Shown here one piece after another: positions 46,356 to 55,501 of a stretch of DNA of 64,000 bases (the stretch's first letter is position 1; each line of letters starts with the position of its first letter). Under the pieces are notes generated by a model. That model was given only the letters and a program-made list of their open reading frames with translations. It was not told the DNA's origin and made no database searches. A program made the translations under genes and the position numbers. The stretch spans positions 571,882 to 635,881 of the forward strand of contig NZ_SGIU01000002.1 in assembly GCF_004296335.1 (NCBI RefSeq). The letters run 5' to 3'. The DNA is from Flagellimonas allohymeniacidonis. GTDB lineage: Bacteria > Bacteroidota > Bacteroidia > Flavobacteriales > Flavobacteriaceae.

Positions 46356-47297
46356 ATGCCATATCAAGTTCCAGAACCAAAAATTTTCGCCTGTACCCAG
46401 AGCACTACCTTGGGTGAGAAGATTGCTGAGTCGTATGGGGCCGATTTGGGCAAAGTGCACTTTTCTAAATATAGTGATGGTGAATTCCAACCCTCTTTTG
46501 AGGAGTCCATTCGGGGAGCGCGCATTTTCATTATAGGTTCTTCACATCCCGGACCTGAAAATCTTATGGAAATGTTGCTTATGCTGGATGCTGCCAAAAG
46601 AGCTTCGGCCAGACACATAACAGCTGTAATGCCCTACTTCGGTTGGGCCAGACAAGACCGAAAGGATAAACCACGGGTGCCCATTGCCGCCAAATTGGTG
46701 GCCAAAATGCTTGAGACAGCAGGGGCCACTCGAATTATCACTATGGATTTGCACGCCGATCAAATTCAAGGATTTTTCGAAAAGCCTGTTGACCATTTGT
46801 TCGCGTCTACTCTCTTTTTACCTTATTTGAGAGCCCTAAATTTGGAGAATCTTTGTATAGCATCCCCAGATATGGGTGGTTCAAAAAGAGCCTATGCCTA
46901 CTCGAAGGCGTTGGAAAGTGATGTGGTGATTTGCTACAAACAACGCGCCAAAGCGAATGTAATCTCGCATATGGAGCTCATTGGCGACGTAAAGGGAAAA
47001 AATGTGGTATTGGTGGATGACATGGTGGATACAGCAGGAACTCTCACCAAAGCGGCAGATTTGATGATGGAGAGAGGCGCTGTGAGTGTTCGAGCCATCA
47101 CCACCCATGGATTACTTTCCGGTGATGCATATGAAAAAATAGGAAGTTCAAAATTGGCCGAGCTTATCGTTACCGATTCAATTCCGGTAGCACAAAAACA
47201 CGATAAGGTAAAGGTTTTAAGTTGTGCAGAGCTCTTTTCGGATGTGATGCACCGAGTGCACCATAACACGTCAATTTCGTCAAAGTTTTTAATGTAA
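46356..47297 (+). CDS. prs: ribose-phosphate pyrophosphokinase (PRPP synthase)
   Basis: This 313-residue cytoplasmic enzyme makes PRPP from ribose 5-phosphate and ATP for purine, pyrimidine, NAD, His and Trp synthesis. The class I landmarks are present: the flexible catalytic loop YFGWARQDRKDKPRVPI, the DLHADQIQGFF segment, and the PRPP-binding signature VVLVDDMVDTAGT near residue 225. Length and motifs are normal. It is followed 16 bp later by rplY and pth, a conserved flavobacterial order. Its leader carries ATCTAACAAGA, also found in the tRNA-Asp leader. Confidence 0.97.
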   Translation: MPYQVPEPKIFACTQSTTLGEKIAESYGADLGKVHFSKYSDGEFQPSFEESIRGARIFIIGSSHPGPENLMEMLLMLDAAKRASARHITAVMPYFGWARQDRKDKPRVPIAAKLVAKMLETAGATRIITMDLHADQIQGFFEKPVDHLFASTLFLPYLRALNLENLCIASPDMGGSKRAYAYSKALESDVVICYKQRAKANVISHMELIGDVKGKNVVLVDDMVDTAGTLTKAADLMMERGAVSVRAITTHGLLSGDAYEKIGSSKLAELIVTDSIPVAQKHDKVKVLSCAELFSDVMHRVHHNTSISSKFLM

Positions 47298-47313
47298 ATT
47301 TTAATTATAAATA

Positions 47314-47973
47314 ATGAAGTCAATTACAATCAAAGGATCCCAAAGAGAAAGCGTGGGCAAGGTATCGACCAAAGCCTTACGTAATGCTGGAAAGGTCCCT
47401 TGCGTGATATACGGAGGGGAAAAACCATTGCATTTTTCAGCAGATGAACTTGCGTTCAAAAACTTGGTTTACACCTCAAACGCATACACAGCCGTAATTG
47501 AGCTGGAAGATGGCCAGAAAATCGAAGCGGTATTACAGGATATCCAATTCCATCCTGTTACCGATAAGATACTGCACATCGATTTCTACCAATTGTTCAA
47601 AGATCGTGCAGTTACCGTGAATATACCCGTCCGATTGGAAGGTAATTCTCCAGGTGTTCGAAATGGTGGACGATTGCTTTTCAGAAAGCGTAAACTATCC
47701 ATTAAGGCATTGCCCGATTTGTTGCCTGATTTTATCACTATTGATATTTCAAAGCTTCGAATTGGTGGTACCATTGCTGTGGAAACCTTATTGAATGATG
47801 ATTACACCATTCTTCACCCAGATAGCACTGCTGTTGTTCAGGTTAAAGCCTCCAGAACTTCAGTTGAAGATGAGGAAGAGGAAGAAGAAGAAATTGAAGG
47901 TGCAGAAGGTGCAGAAGGAACCGAAGCTACTGCTGAAGGCGCTGAGGCTCCAGCTGCAGAGGCCGCAGAATAG
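47314..47973 (+). CDS. rplY: 50S ribosomal protein L25 / general stress protein Ctc
   Basis: The 219-residue product has an N-terminal L25 domain (about 1-95; [15 protein letters not shown]...HIDFYQL), which binds 5S rRNA, and the Ctc/TL5-type C-terminal beta domain (to about 180; [19 protein letters not shown]). It ends in an acidic Ala/Glu tail of about 35 residues. It is the long form common outside gamma-proteobacteria. It lies 16 bp after prs and is followed by an intrinsic terminator before pth. The start is an ATG with no Shine-Dalgarno sequence. Confidence 0.95.
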   Translation: MKSITIKGSQRESVGKVSTKALRNAGKVPCVIYGGEKPLHFSADELAFKNLVYTSNAYTAVIELEDGQKIEAVLQDIQFHPVTDKILHIDFYQLFKDRAVTVNIPVRLEGNSPGVRNGGRLLFRKRKLSIKALPDLLPDFITIDISKLRIGGTIAVETLLNDDYTILHPDSTAVVQVKASRTSVEDEEEEEEEIEGAEGAEGTEATAEGAEAPAAEAAE

Positions 47974-47999
47974 TTTCTTATACTTCAAAACATATCAAG

Positions 48000-48040
48000 A
48001 GCATCCCTATCAACTTGAAAAAGTATATGGGATGCTTTTG
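48000..48040 (+). terminator. intrinsic terminator after rplY
   Basis: AGCATCCC pairs with GGGATGCT across a 21-nt loop and is followed by tttgtattttt. It separates prs-rplY from pth, although partial read-through is likely given the 67-bp spacing. Confidence 0.6.
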
Positions 48041-48067
48041 TATTTTTGATCAAATGAGAAAGCATAC

Positions 48068-48697
48068 ATGCTCAAATTCATTAAAGCACTCTTTGGTGTT
48101 CCTAAACAGGTATTGAACGAAACCGACAACATGAAGAAATTTCTTATCGTAGGTCTTGGGAATATCGGTTCGGAGTATGAGGAAACAAGGCACAATATTG
48201 GTTTCAAAATAATGGATTTTCTTTCCGATCAGGAAGATTTCACCTTTACCACCGCCAAATTGGGTGATATTGCGTCCTTTAAGTACAAAGGCAGAAGTAT
48301 TCTGTGCCTCAAACCATCTACCTACATGAACCTCAGTGGGAAATCTGTAAAATACTGGTTGGAAAAGGAGAAAATACCCATGGAAAACCTATTGATCATT
48401 ACTGATGACATCAACCTCCCTTTTGGAACCATTCGATTAAAGACCAAAGGGAGCGACGGGGGACACAATGGCCTGAAAAACATTCAGAATATTATGCAGA
48501 CCATACAATACAATCGGTTTCGTTTCGGCGTGGGGTCAGATTTCAGCAAAGGAAAGCAAGTGGACTATGTACTTGGAAAGTGGGGTCCTGAAGAAGAAAA
48601 GGCACTGCCAGAACGGCTGAAAAAATCAACGGACCTCATCCGCTCTTTCATATTTGCTGGTGTAAAGAACACCATGAACCTGTATAACAATACCTGA
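48068..48697 (+). CDS. pth: peptidyl-tRNA hydrolase
   Basis: The 209-residue enzyme releases tRNA from stalled peptidyl-tRNA. The catalytic His is in ETRHNIGF, and the conserved Asn (VGLGNIG) and Asp (ITDDINLPFG) are present, as are the family signatures YMNLSG and GSDGGHNGLKN. The first 21 residues (MLKFIKALFGVPKQVLNETDN) lie outside the family core; an internal ATG at 48131 (MKKFLIVGLGN) is an alternative start. The stop codon directly abuts the stop of the convergent lipoprotein gene (TGATCA), with no space for a terminator between them. Confidence 0.93.
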   Translation: MLKFIKALFGVPKQVLNETDNMKKFLIVGLGNIGSEYEETRHNIGFKIMDFLSDQEDFTFTTAKLGDIASFKYKGRSILCLKPSTYMNLSGKSVKYWLEKEKIPMENLLIITDDINLPFGTIRLKTKGSDGGHNGLKNIQNIMQTIQYNRFRFGVGSDFSKGKQVDYVLGKWGPEEEKALPERLKKSTDLIRSFIFAGVKNTMNLYNNT

Positions 48698-49384
48698 TCA
48701 GAATACCTTGAATTCGAAAACTCCAGAATTCGAAGTGTTTCCTTCGCTGTCGGTTGTAATCACCCTCCAATAATACACTATCCCTGACTCAACACTGACA
48801 TCTAAATCTGTTGTGATGGCATCAGGTGTAGCAATGGAAGTTGTGGGCGGGTTCTGATCGGAAAAGAACACCTCAAAAGAAGTAATATCATTTTCAACGT
48901 CGGCTCCAATCCATTCCAATGTGACCTCATTGGACATGTTTCTCTGCACTGTGGAACCCGAAACCGGCCGGACCAATTGCGCAGGAAAAGGAGGATAGGT
49001 GGTTTGTGACCCAGCGTTGTAAAACAACCAGGTTTCACTTACAGCGGTCTGATCTGAACTTGAACTAAGTGAGGTGACCGACCAAGAATAAGGGGCTCCC
49101 TTATTGATGGAGAGACTTGCCGATGTAGACGCGGTAGAGATGGTTTGGGGCACATTGGTATCCAGATTTACAACAATCAGCGTATAACTATCGGTATTGG
49201 AAGAGGCTTGCCATTGAAAAGTAACTTGGCTCAAATCTTCATTAATACTTACCCCAGTGGTACATTCTGAACTTTCCTCAGGAAACACCAATTGGGCTCC
49301 TTCAGGAGAAGGTGGCGGGTCGTCATTTCCCCCACAAGACGTCAACAATGCCAATATCAATAAACAAAACCAACAGTGTCTCAT
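48698..49384 (-). CDS. lipoprotein with two Ig/fibronectin-like domains
   Basis: The 228-residue product has a lipoprotein signal (LLILALLTSC, Cys at 17) and a flexible G/N/D/P linker. Two beta-sandwich domains follow (about 35-130 and 135-228), with fibronectin III-like features (VTFQWQASSNTDSYTLIV; VTLEWIGADVENDITSFEVFF...YYWRVITTD). It overlaps the upstream metalloprotease gene by 4 bp (ATGA), so the two are translationally coupled and may work together at the cell surface. The fold, not the function, is supported. Confidence 0.7.
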   Translation of the reverse strand: MRHCWFCLLILALLTSCGGNDDPPPSPEGAQLVFPEESSECTTGVSINEDLSQVTFQWQASSNTDSYTLIVVNLDTNVPQTISTASTSASLSINKGAPYSWSVTSLSSSSDQTAVSETWLFYNAGSQTTYPPFPAQLVRPVSGSTVQRNMSNEVTLEWIGADVENDITSFEVFFSDQNPPTTSIATPDAITTDLDVSVESGIVYYWRVITTDSEGNTSNSGVFEFKVF

Positions 49385-52300
49385 CTCTTTATCATTTTAA
49401 ATTCTTTGTTCAACTGGGCTCCTTGCAGTCTTAGATAATAAACCCCTGTTGGAAGGGCTGAAAAGTCCATTTCGAGTTCACTGCCGTCCACTCTTCTTGA
49501 ATCCGTCATTACAAGTCTCCCTTCTGCAGAAAATACCTGAATGAAGACATCCCCAATTTCTCTGCTGATAAAAACTTTAGTACTTGCACCAATTGGATTT
49601 GGATATAGAATTCCACTAAAAGAAACCCTGAAAGTACCTTCGAAAGAACCCTGACAAGGAAGATTGGTAAATACCTTAAGAGTATTCAAACCTTCTTTAA
49701 GCTCAATTTCAAGTTCAGAATTTTCCGTTTGCTGCACCAATCCATTGAGTTCCACATTGTACAAACTGCCCCCCTCCAAATTGAGAGAAACAACACCATC
49801 TTGTTGAACCGCAGAAACGCTAAGAATATCAGGTTCTGAAACCACAATATCGAAACAAACTTCTTGGTAGTTGATTGTACCATCAGTGCCGTTAATACAA
49901 AGCGAATAATTTCCCGCAGTTAAGTTTTCGAACGTCTGCGAGGTGGTGAAATCAGCATTTAACGTCGTACCTGACCCATCCAAGGTTGCCGTGTAGGTCA
50001 AAGCTGTGTTGGTCGTACTAATGGCGACAGAGCCATCATTATTGTTTCTGCAGGACTCACTTTGGATCTCAACCAAAAAGTTATCCGCAGGAAGTCGATT
50101 TACCGGACATCCACTTGTATCCACTTCAACTCCTTTTGGGGTACCTAAACAAAGATCGTCCCCATCGTCAAAAACCCCATCTTCGTCCTCATCGGGTCTA
50201 AAGGTGCCTTCCACGCATACTTCAAGGGTAAAACCAATCAGTGAACCGCCGTCCCCTGGTGCGGTATCTTGAATTTCCAAGGTCCATTCACCCAAGGTGG
50301 ACTCTCCCACAAAAGATGACAAGGCTCCAATAGGACGGATAGTACCCGATATCGCGGGATTTCCGGAGCAGGAAATATCCGTGCCATCATCATCAAAAAC
50401 AGCATTAATGTTATTTAGATCACCGCAAGTATTTGAAATAAGAGCTACCCTTGTGCCTGCCGGAGAAATCAAGTGAATAACCAAATCCTCAAGATAAGTA
50501 TGATTCAGCTCGAGGTCAATATTCACATCGGAGACCGAAAGATCTTCAAAAATGGAAACCGAGGTGGAAATTGTGGATGTGCCCGCAGGTGAAATCGAAA
50601 TCGGTAAATTATTAGCTTCAAGAGTTTTGCAATCCACTGTAACCGTCGTAAATGTAAAAGGTGTACCGAAGGTTCCAGTGCCACAACCGTTGCTTGGACG
50701 TACCCTCCAAAAATAAGAAGTCTCCGAATCCAAATTGGATGAGGTGTAAGACGTAAACGGAATTGATGCTGACTCCACAATGTTGCTAAAACCAATATCC
50801 GTAGCAATTTCTATATCATAATTCGTAAAGGCTGGGTTGGCCTGCCACGTAAACTCAGCATTAACGGGAACATCGGATTCGGAATCAGCTGGGGACACCA
50901 AAACCACATCGCCGAAAGTTCCATCTTGGACCACAAGGCTCAATTCTACATTTTTGGTAACCGTAGCTGAAGTGGATGTAACAGTGATTGTATAAACACC
51001 TGGCGTCACACTCCCAGTATTGGACAAGGTCAGGTTCACTGCTGTATCATTGGCATCGGCCTGGATAGGAGCAAATGCGCTCGTCATTCCTGCCGGAACA
51101 TTTGCAGAGAAAGTAGATGTTTCACTAAACCCACCAAAAGTCTGATAGGTAAACGGGATAATAATATCATTGGGCTGACATACCTCATAGGACAATTCCT
51201 GGAAATTAAGAACCACATCGGTTTCTTGAATGGTAAAATTGGAAGAATTGACTGCGAAAAAGACATTATCGCTCGCTTTTACCATGATGCGAGCATTGGT
51301 TGAGGCATTGCCCGGCATTTGCACATCCTCCGTGCCATCGTTCAAGGTTCCTTGTAAAACGGTTATAGGGAAGGTAATGCCTCCGTCGATACTCATGAAA
51401 ATATCAACGGTTTGTGCATTGATAGGAGCAATATCAGTATTGGCAACGTCCCATGTTATGGTCTGAACCGAACCTGCCTCATAAATCTCGTTGGTACTTT
51501 GGGAAGTAATGGTAAAAGGCCCCGCAGAACCAATGACATTGACATCCAAGAGATCTGAGACCACTTGCCCGCCTCCAACCGCGTTGTCTCTCACTGTAAG
51601 GGCAAAGCTCAAATCGCGTTGAATGTTAGAAACCGTTTCCCACGCCCCATTTAATGGTGGATTGGTTTGCGTAAGACTTCCTTGTATGACCCTTGATAGC
51701 CTAGGAAAATAACGTTGGGGGCTAATACTCGGAGGTAATGACCTAAAGTTTGCCCCAACTGGACTCTCAGGTCCAAAAGTACTTGTGGTGACCACCCCGT
51801 CATCAATTTGTTCCCAAGTATAGGTAAGCACATCTCCCACATCACTGTCGGAGGCTACTCCCTCTAGAACAAAAGCTGTCCCCTGGGGAATGATAAAGTC
51901 CCCAATTGGTGTGACCGTGGGAGGGTTGTTCGTTAATGCCGTATTCTCGCCACAACTCACCGTGGCCAGGTAATTGCGTATTTGAAATATGCTGTTGTAG
52001 TGAAAATAATCGTCTCCATTGGGTTGTACATTATTTCCGGGAACAATGCCTGCATACCCCATAATGGTAGTCCCACTTGCCGGTTCTGCTTGAACTCCAG
52101 TACCTTCTGACTCAAAGGACCATGTATGGTTTGCTCCAAATTGATGTCCCAGCTCATGTGCTACAAAATCCAAATCGAATACATCCCCCTGAGGCGTAAA
52201 TGCTGAGGCAAATGCACTTCCCTTGCGATTATCCTCGCACACAGCACCAATAAATCCTGCATTACCATTGTCTTGTCCCTGTCCTACCCGATTGAACAAA

Positions 52301-53151
52301 TGGCCCACATCGTAGTTGGCTTCACCAATGGTCGTGGTAAGCGTACTTTGTACTTGTGCATTCAAATTTCCATTATACGGATCAGTGGCTGCGTTGGTGA
52401 ATATGACCAAATCGTTGTTGGGAATCAACTCTAACGTCACGCCCAAATCCGTTTCAAAAACCTCATTGACCCTGGTAAGGGTAGCATTTATTGCGGCAAG
52501 GGCATCTGCAACAGTGCCCCCATGAAAGCTAGTATATTCTCCTGTCGTAGAGACGGCGATTCTAAATTTGCGCAACACCTGATCGTCTACAAGGGGTGAT
52601 AAGGTTTTTTGAACCAGTTGTTGCATCTTCTCTGTTTCACATACAAAATCTTGTTTTGAGGTAAGGGAAGATTCCTTATCGTAAACAACGTACACATCGC
52701 TTGCATTCGCCACTGGTTCCATAAAACTGGTGCTGTTTCCTTCAACGGAAACCATCATCCCCTGAAAACCTTTATGTGATTGACTTAATTTGATGCGGTA
52801 TTGGTTGTCCAAACTTTGCCCACTGTAAGACTTGATTCCTGGGTATTTCTTCGAAAGTTCCGGATGGAGGACCGAAGTTTCTTTTATCTGAAAAGCAATG
52901 AGTTCACCTTTTGAATTGGGCAAATGGATAACGTTGCCCGAAGTTTTGGAACTGGAAGCCGCAGGCAGTTTCGACTTGAAAGTCTCTTTGCTTAAGCCAA
53001 AGACCTTGCCTTGTTTCCGCACATCCTGAAGGGAAGCACTCTTATATTCTTCCTTCGCTGAAATAGACTTCCAATAGTCCTGTTGGGAGAAAGTACAAAA
53101 GGAGCTAAAAAATATGGTTATTGAAAAAACAAGATGTAATTTAGCTTTCAT
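49381..53151 (-). CDS. secreted reprolysin-type metzincin protease with T9SS signal
   Basis: The 1,256-residue product begins with a signal peptide (to about 22) and a propeptide (about 25-190). The metzincin catalytic domain has HELGHQFGANH near 331 (zinc ligands and Glu of HExxHxxGxxH) and a Met-turn (TTIMGYAG), the M12B/reprolysin-like type. Ig-like and fibronectin-like modules follow (about 400-850), then a proprotein-convertase P domain (about 855-980; NHTYLEDLVIHLISPAGT) and a calcium-type linker (DEDGVFDDGDDLC). A type A T9SS C-terminal domain ends the chain (about 1180-1256; YPNPIG...GVYYLRLQG). It is secreted and probably degrades extracellular protein. The downstream lipoprotein gene overlaps it by 4 bp. 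Confidence 0.92.
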   Translation of the reverse strand: MKAKLHLVFSITIFFSSFCTFSQQDYWKSISAKEEYKSASLQDVRKQGKVFGLSKETFKSKLPAASSSKTSGNVIHLPNSKGELIAFQIKETSVLHPELSKKYPGIKSYSGQSLDNQYRIKLSQSHKGFQGMMVSVEGNSTSFMEPVANASDVYVVYDKESSLTSKQDFVCETEKMQQLVQKTLSPLVDDQVLRKFRIAVSTTGEYTSFHGGTVADALAAINATLTRVNEVFETDLGVTLELIPNNDLVIFTNAATDPYNGNLNAQVQSTLTTTIGEANYDVGHLFNRVGQGQDNGNAGFIGAVCEDNRKGSAFASAFTPQGDVFDLDFVAHELGHQFGANHTWSFESEGTGVQAEPASGTTIMGYAGIVPGNNVQPNGDDYFHYNSIFQIRNYLATVSCGENTALTNNPPTVTPIGDFIIPQGTAFVLEGVASDSDVGDVLTYTWEQIDDGVVTTSTFGPESPVGANFRSLPPSISPQRYFPRLSRVIQGSLTQTNPPLNGAWETVSNIQRDLSFALTVRDNAVGGGQVVSDLLDVNVIGSAGPFTITSQSTNEIYEAGSVQTITWDVANTDIAPINAQTVDIFMSIDGGITFPITVLQGTLNDGTEDVQMPGNASTNARIMVKASDNVFFAVNSSNFTIQETDVVLNFQELSYEVCQPNDIIIPFTYQTFGGFSETSTFSANVPAGMTSAFAPIQADANDTAVNLTLSNTGSVTPGVYTITVTSTSATVTKNVELSLVVQDGTFGDVVLVSPADSESDVPVNAEFTWQANPAFTNYDIEIATDIGFSNIVESASIPFTSYTSSNLDSETSYFWRVRPSNGCGTGTFGTPFTFTTVTVDCKTLEANNLPISISPAGTSTISTSVSIFEDLSVSDVNIDLELNHTYLEDLVIHLISPAGTRVALISNTCGDLNNINAVFDDDGTDISCSGNPAISGTIRPIGALSSFVGESTLGEWTLEIQDTAPGDGGSLIGFTLEVCVEGTFRPDEDEDGVFDDGDDLCLGTPKGVEVDTSGCPVNRLPADNFLVEIQSESCRNNNDGSVAISTTNTALTYTATLDGSGTTLNADFTTSQTFENLTAGNYSLCINGTDGTINYQEVCFDIVVSEPDILSVSAVQQDGVVSLNLEGGSLYNVELNGLVQQTENSELEIELKEGLNTLKVFTNLPCQGSFEGTFRVSFSGILYPNPIGASTKVFISREIGDVFIQVFSAEGRLVMTDSRRVDGSELEMDFSALPTGVYYLRLQGAQLNKEFKMIKR

Positions 53152-53205
53152 GCATAAGTAGCGTAAGGAGATTTCAAAAATAAGCCTTTTTTTATTTTCT
53201 CATTT

Positions 53206-54132
53206 GTGGAGACAATCCAAGGTATTTCTCAATTTAAAAGCTCGTTCCAAACCGCAGTGACCATAGGCACCTTTGATGGGGTACATATCGGACACCGCAG
53301 AATACTGGAACGCCTCATAAATGATGCCAAAACTGCTGGCCTAAAGTCTACTGTCCTTACTTTTTTTCCGCATCCCAGGATGGTTTTGCAAAAGGATACC
53401 GACATCAAACTCCTGAATACCTTAGATGAAAAGAAGCAAATCATGGAAGGACTTGGGCTTGATTATTTGATTGTTCATCCGTTTACCAAAGCATTTTCAA
53501 GACTTTCTGCTACGGAATTCGTTCGAGACATTTTAGTCAATTCCCTTAAAACCAAAAAGATAGTAATTGGCTACGACCATCGATTTGGTAGAAACCGTAA
53601 TGCCAACATTCAAGATTTAATGACCTTCGGCAACACGCTCGATTTTGAAGTAGAGGAAATCCCCGTGCAAGAAATAGATGATGTGTCCGTGAGTTCCACC
53701 AAAATTAGAAATGCTCTGCATGAAGGTGATATTGAAACGGCCAATAATTATTTGAACTACCCCTACATGTTGACTGGCGCTATTAAAAAAGGTAGAGGAC
53801 TGGGGAAACAATTTGGATTTCCTACGGCAAACCTGCATATAGAGGAATCCTATAAGTTAATTCCGAAAAATGGCGTTTACGTGATTAAGGGAATATTGGG
53901 CGCTAAAGAGCATCATGGGATGATGAACATTGGTTATAACCCCACGGTTTCTGGAGGCAAGAAAAGTATCGAAATACATTTCTTTGATTACGATGGTGAC
54001 CTTTACGACCAGAAAATCCAGGTTCGACTTCTGCATCGCATTCGCGATGAACACAAATTTGATTCTGTGCAGGATTTACAGAATCAATTGAAAAAAGATA
54101 GGCAACAATCCCTGCAATTAATCTCCAAATAA
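53206..54132 (+). CDS. ribF: bifunctional riboflavin kinase / FAD synthetase
   Basis: The 308-residue product begins at GTG. The N-terminal adenylyltransferase half contains TIGTFDGVHIGHRRIL (nucleotidyl-transferase HxGH), and the C-terminal riboflavin kinase half contains GRGLGKQFGFPTANL, GVYVIKG and NIGYNPTVSGG. It converts riboflavin to FMN and FAD. It diverges from the metalloprotease gene over a 54-bp gap, where I see no good promoter. The next gene begins 1 bp after its stop codon. Confidence 0.95.
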   Translation: METIQGISQFKSSFQTAVTIGTFDGVHIGHRRILERLINDAKTAGLKSTVLTFFPHPRMVLQKDTDIKLLNTLDEKKQIMEGLGLDYLIVHPFTKAFSRLSATEFVRDILVNSLKTKKIVIGYDHRFGRNRNANIQDLMTFGNTLDFEVEEIPVQEIDDVSVSSTKIRNALHEGDIETANNYLNYPYMLTGAIKKGRGLGKQFGFPTANLHIEESYKLIPKNGVYVIKGILGAKEHHGMMNIGYNPTVSGGKKSIEIHFFDYDGDLYDQKIQVRLLHRIRDEHKFDSVQDLQNQLKKDRQQSLQLISK

Positions 54133-54133
54133 G

Positions 54134-55453
54134 GTGCAGAACCAATTCCTATTTCGAAAAATTGACAATGCGCAACTAGTGACTTTCCGTATTTTCTACG
54201 GTTTATTGATAAGTGCAGAGTGTTACGGAGCCATTGCCACTGGATGGGTACGCAGAACTTTAGTGGAACCCAAATTCACTTTTTCCTTCATTGGTTTTGA
54301 ATGGTTGCAGCCCCTGCCGGGAAACGGTATGTATATCTATTTTGCCATCATGGGCACCTTGGGCATCTTGATAACTCTGGGATACAAATATCGATTCAAC
54401 GCCTTTCTTTTCGCCTTTATGTGGGCAGGGGTGTATTTAATGCAAAAAACCTCATACAACAATCACTACTATTTGTTAATGTTATTGGCTTTTATCATGG
54501 CCATGCTTCCAGCAAGCCGTGATGTTTCTTTGGACAGTAAACTGAATCCCGGCTTCCGTTCAAAAACCATGTACAACTACATCCGCTGGTTGATTATCCT
54601 GCAATTGTTCATTGTGTATACCTATGCCTCGGTGGCCAAACTTTATGGGGATTGGTTGGATTTTAGTATCATCGAAATCCTGATGCGAGGGAAACAAGAT
54701 TATTGGCTTATTGGCGATTTCTTACAGCTCGAATGGGTGCACAAGATAGTGGCCGTTTTTGGAATTTTGTTCGATTTGCTTGTGGTTCCTGCCCTACTTT
54801 GGAAGCCTACGAGAAACATTTTCTTGGGACTTTCCATATTCTTTCATTTGTTCAACAGTATTGTTTTCCAAATTGGAATCTTTCCCTACCTCTCGTTAGC
54901 TTTTATTGTATTCTTTTATGACCCAAAGACGATTCGAAAAATCTTCTTGAGAAATAAAGGTGCAGAAATCACAAACGAAGTGGTTTATCCCAAAAATCAC
55001 AAATTGCTTATCGGTGCCTTATCCATCTATTTCGTGGTGCAATTAATATTGCCCCTACGTCATCACACCTTTTCCGATGATGTTCTTTGGACCGAAGAAG
55101 GACATAGGATGAGTTGGCGGATGATGTTGCGAAGTCGCTCTGGAAACATTCGTGTTAAGGTAGTCATTAAAAAGACAGGGCAAACCAATTTTGTAAAACT
55201 TGACGATCATCTCACCAAAAAGCAAAGGCGCAAAGTAGCCTGTTACCCAGATTTTACCTGGCAGTTCGCACAATACCTTAAAAAGGAGTATGCCAGAAAT
55301 GGTGAAGATATCGAGGTGTATGTCGTGAATCATGTTAAAGTGAATGGTAGCAAGTATGCCGAGTTTATCGACCCCGATGTGGATTTGGCCAGTGTTCCTT
55401 GGAAACACTTTTCCCATAACGAATGGATAAGGTCTTCTCCGGGCAAAGAATAG
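54134..55453 (+). CDS. HTTM domain protein, vitamin K-dependent gamma-carboxylase-like
   Basis: The 439-residue product begins with GTG one base after the ribF stop. About five or six membrane helices (residues 15-310) form the HTTM domain, and a hydrophilic C-terminal part follows. The segment LWTEEGHRMSWRMMLRSRSG (near 315) corresponds to the conserved W-x-x-E-G-x-x-F/M-S-W-x-M-M block of vitamin K-dependent gamma-glutamyl carboxylases. Animal GGCX carboxylates Glu using vitamin K hydroquinone; bacterial HTTM proteins are mostly untested, and menaquinone could be the cofactor here. Neighbours (ribF, serS) are housekeeping genes and do not suggest a substrate. The family is secure; the activity is not. 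Confidence 0.8.
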   Translation: MQNQFLFRKIDNAQLVTFRIFYGLLISAECYGAIATGWVRRTLVEPKFTFSFIGFEWLQPLPGNGMYIYFAIMGTLGILITLGYKYRFNAFLFAFMWAGVYLMQKTSYNNHYYLLMLLAFIMAMLPASRDVSLDSKLNPGFRSKTMYNYIRWLIILQLFIVYTYASVAKLYGDWLDFSIIEILMRGKQDYWLIGDFLQLEWVHKIVAVFGILFDLLVVPALLWKPTRNIFLGLSIFFHLFNSIVFQIGIFPYLSLAFIVFFYDPKTIRKIFLRNKGAEITNEVVYPKNHKLLIGALSIYFVVQLILPLRHHTFSDDVLWTEEGHRMSWRMMLRSRSGNIRVKVVIKKTGQTNFVKLDDHLTKKQRRKVACYPDFTWQFAQYLKKEYARNGEDIEVYVVNHVKVNGSKYAEFIDPDVDLASVPWKHFSHNEWIRSSPGKE

Positions 55454-55484
55454 TTGCCCTACTTAACGGTTTCGTTTAAATTTG
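55454..55484 (+). promoter_or_regulatory. promoter of serS
   Basis: TTG at 55454-55456, a 20-bp spacer, then TAAATTTG at 55477-55484, directly after the HTTM gene stop codon and 17 bp before the serS start. Confidence 0.6.
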
Positions 55485-55501
55485 CCCTTCAAAAATAGGC
55501 C

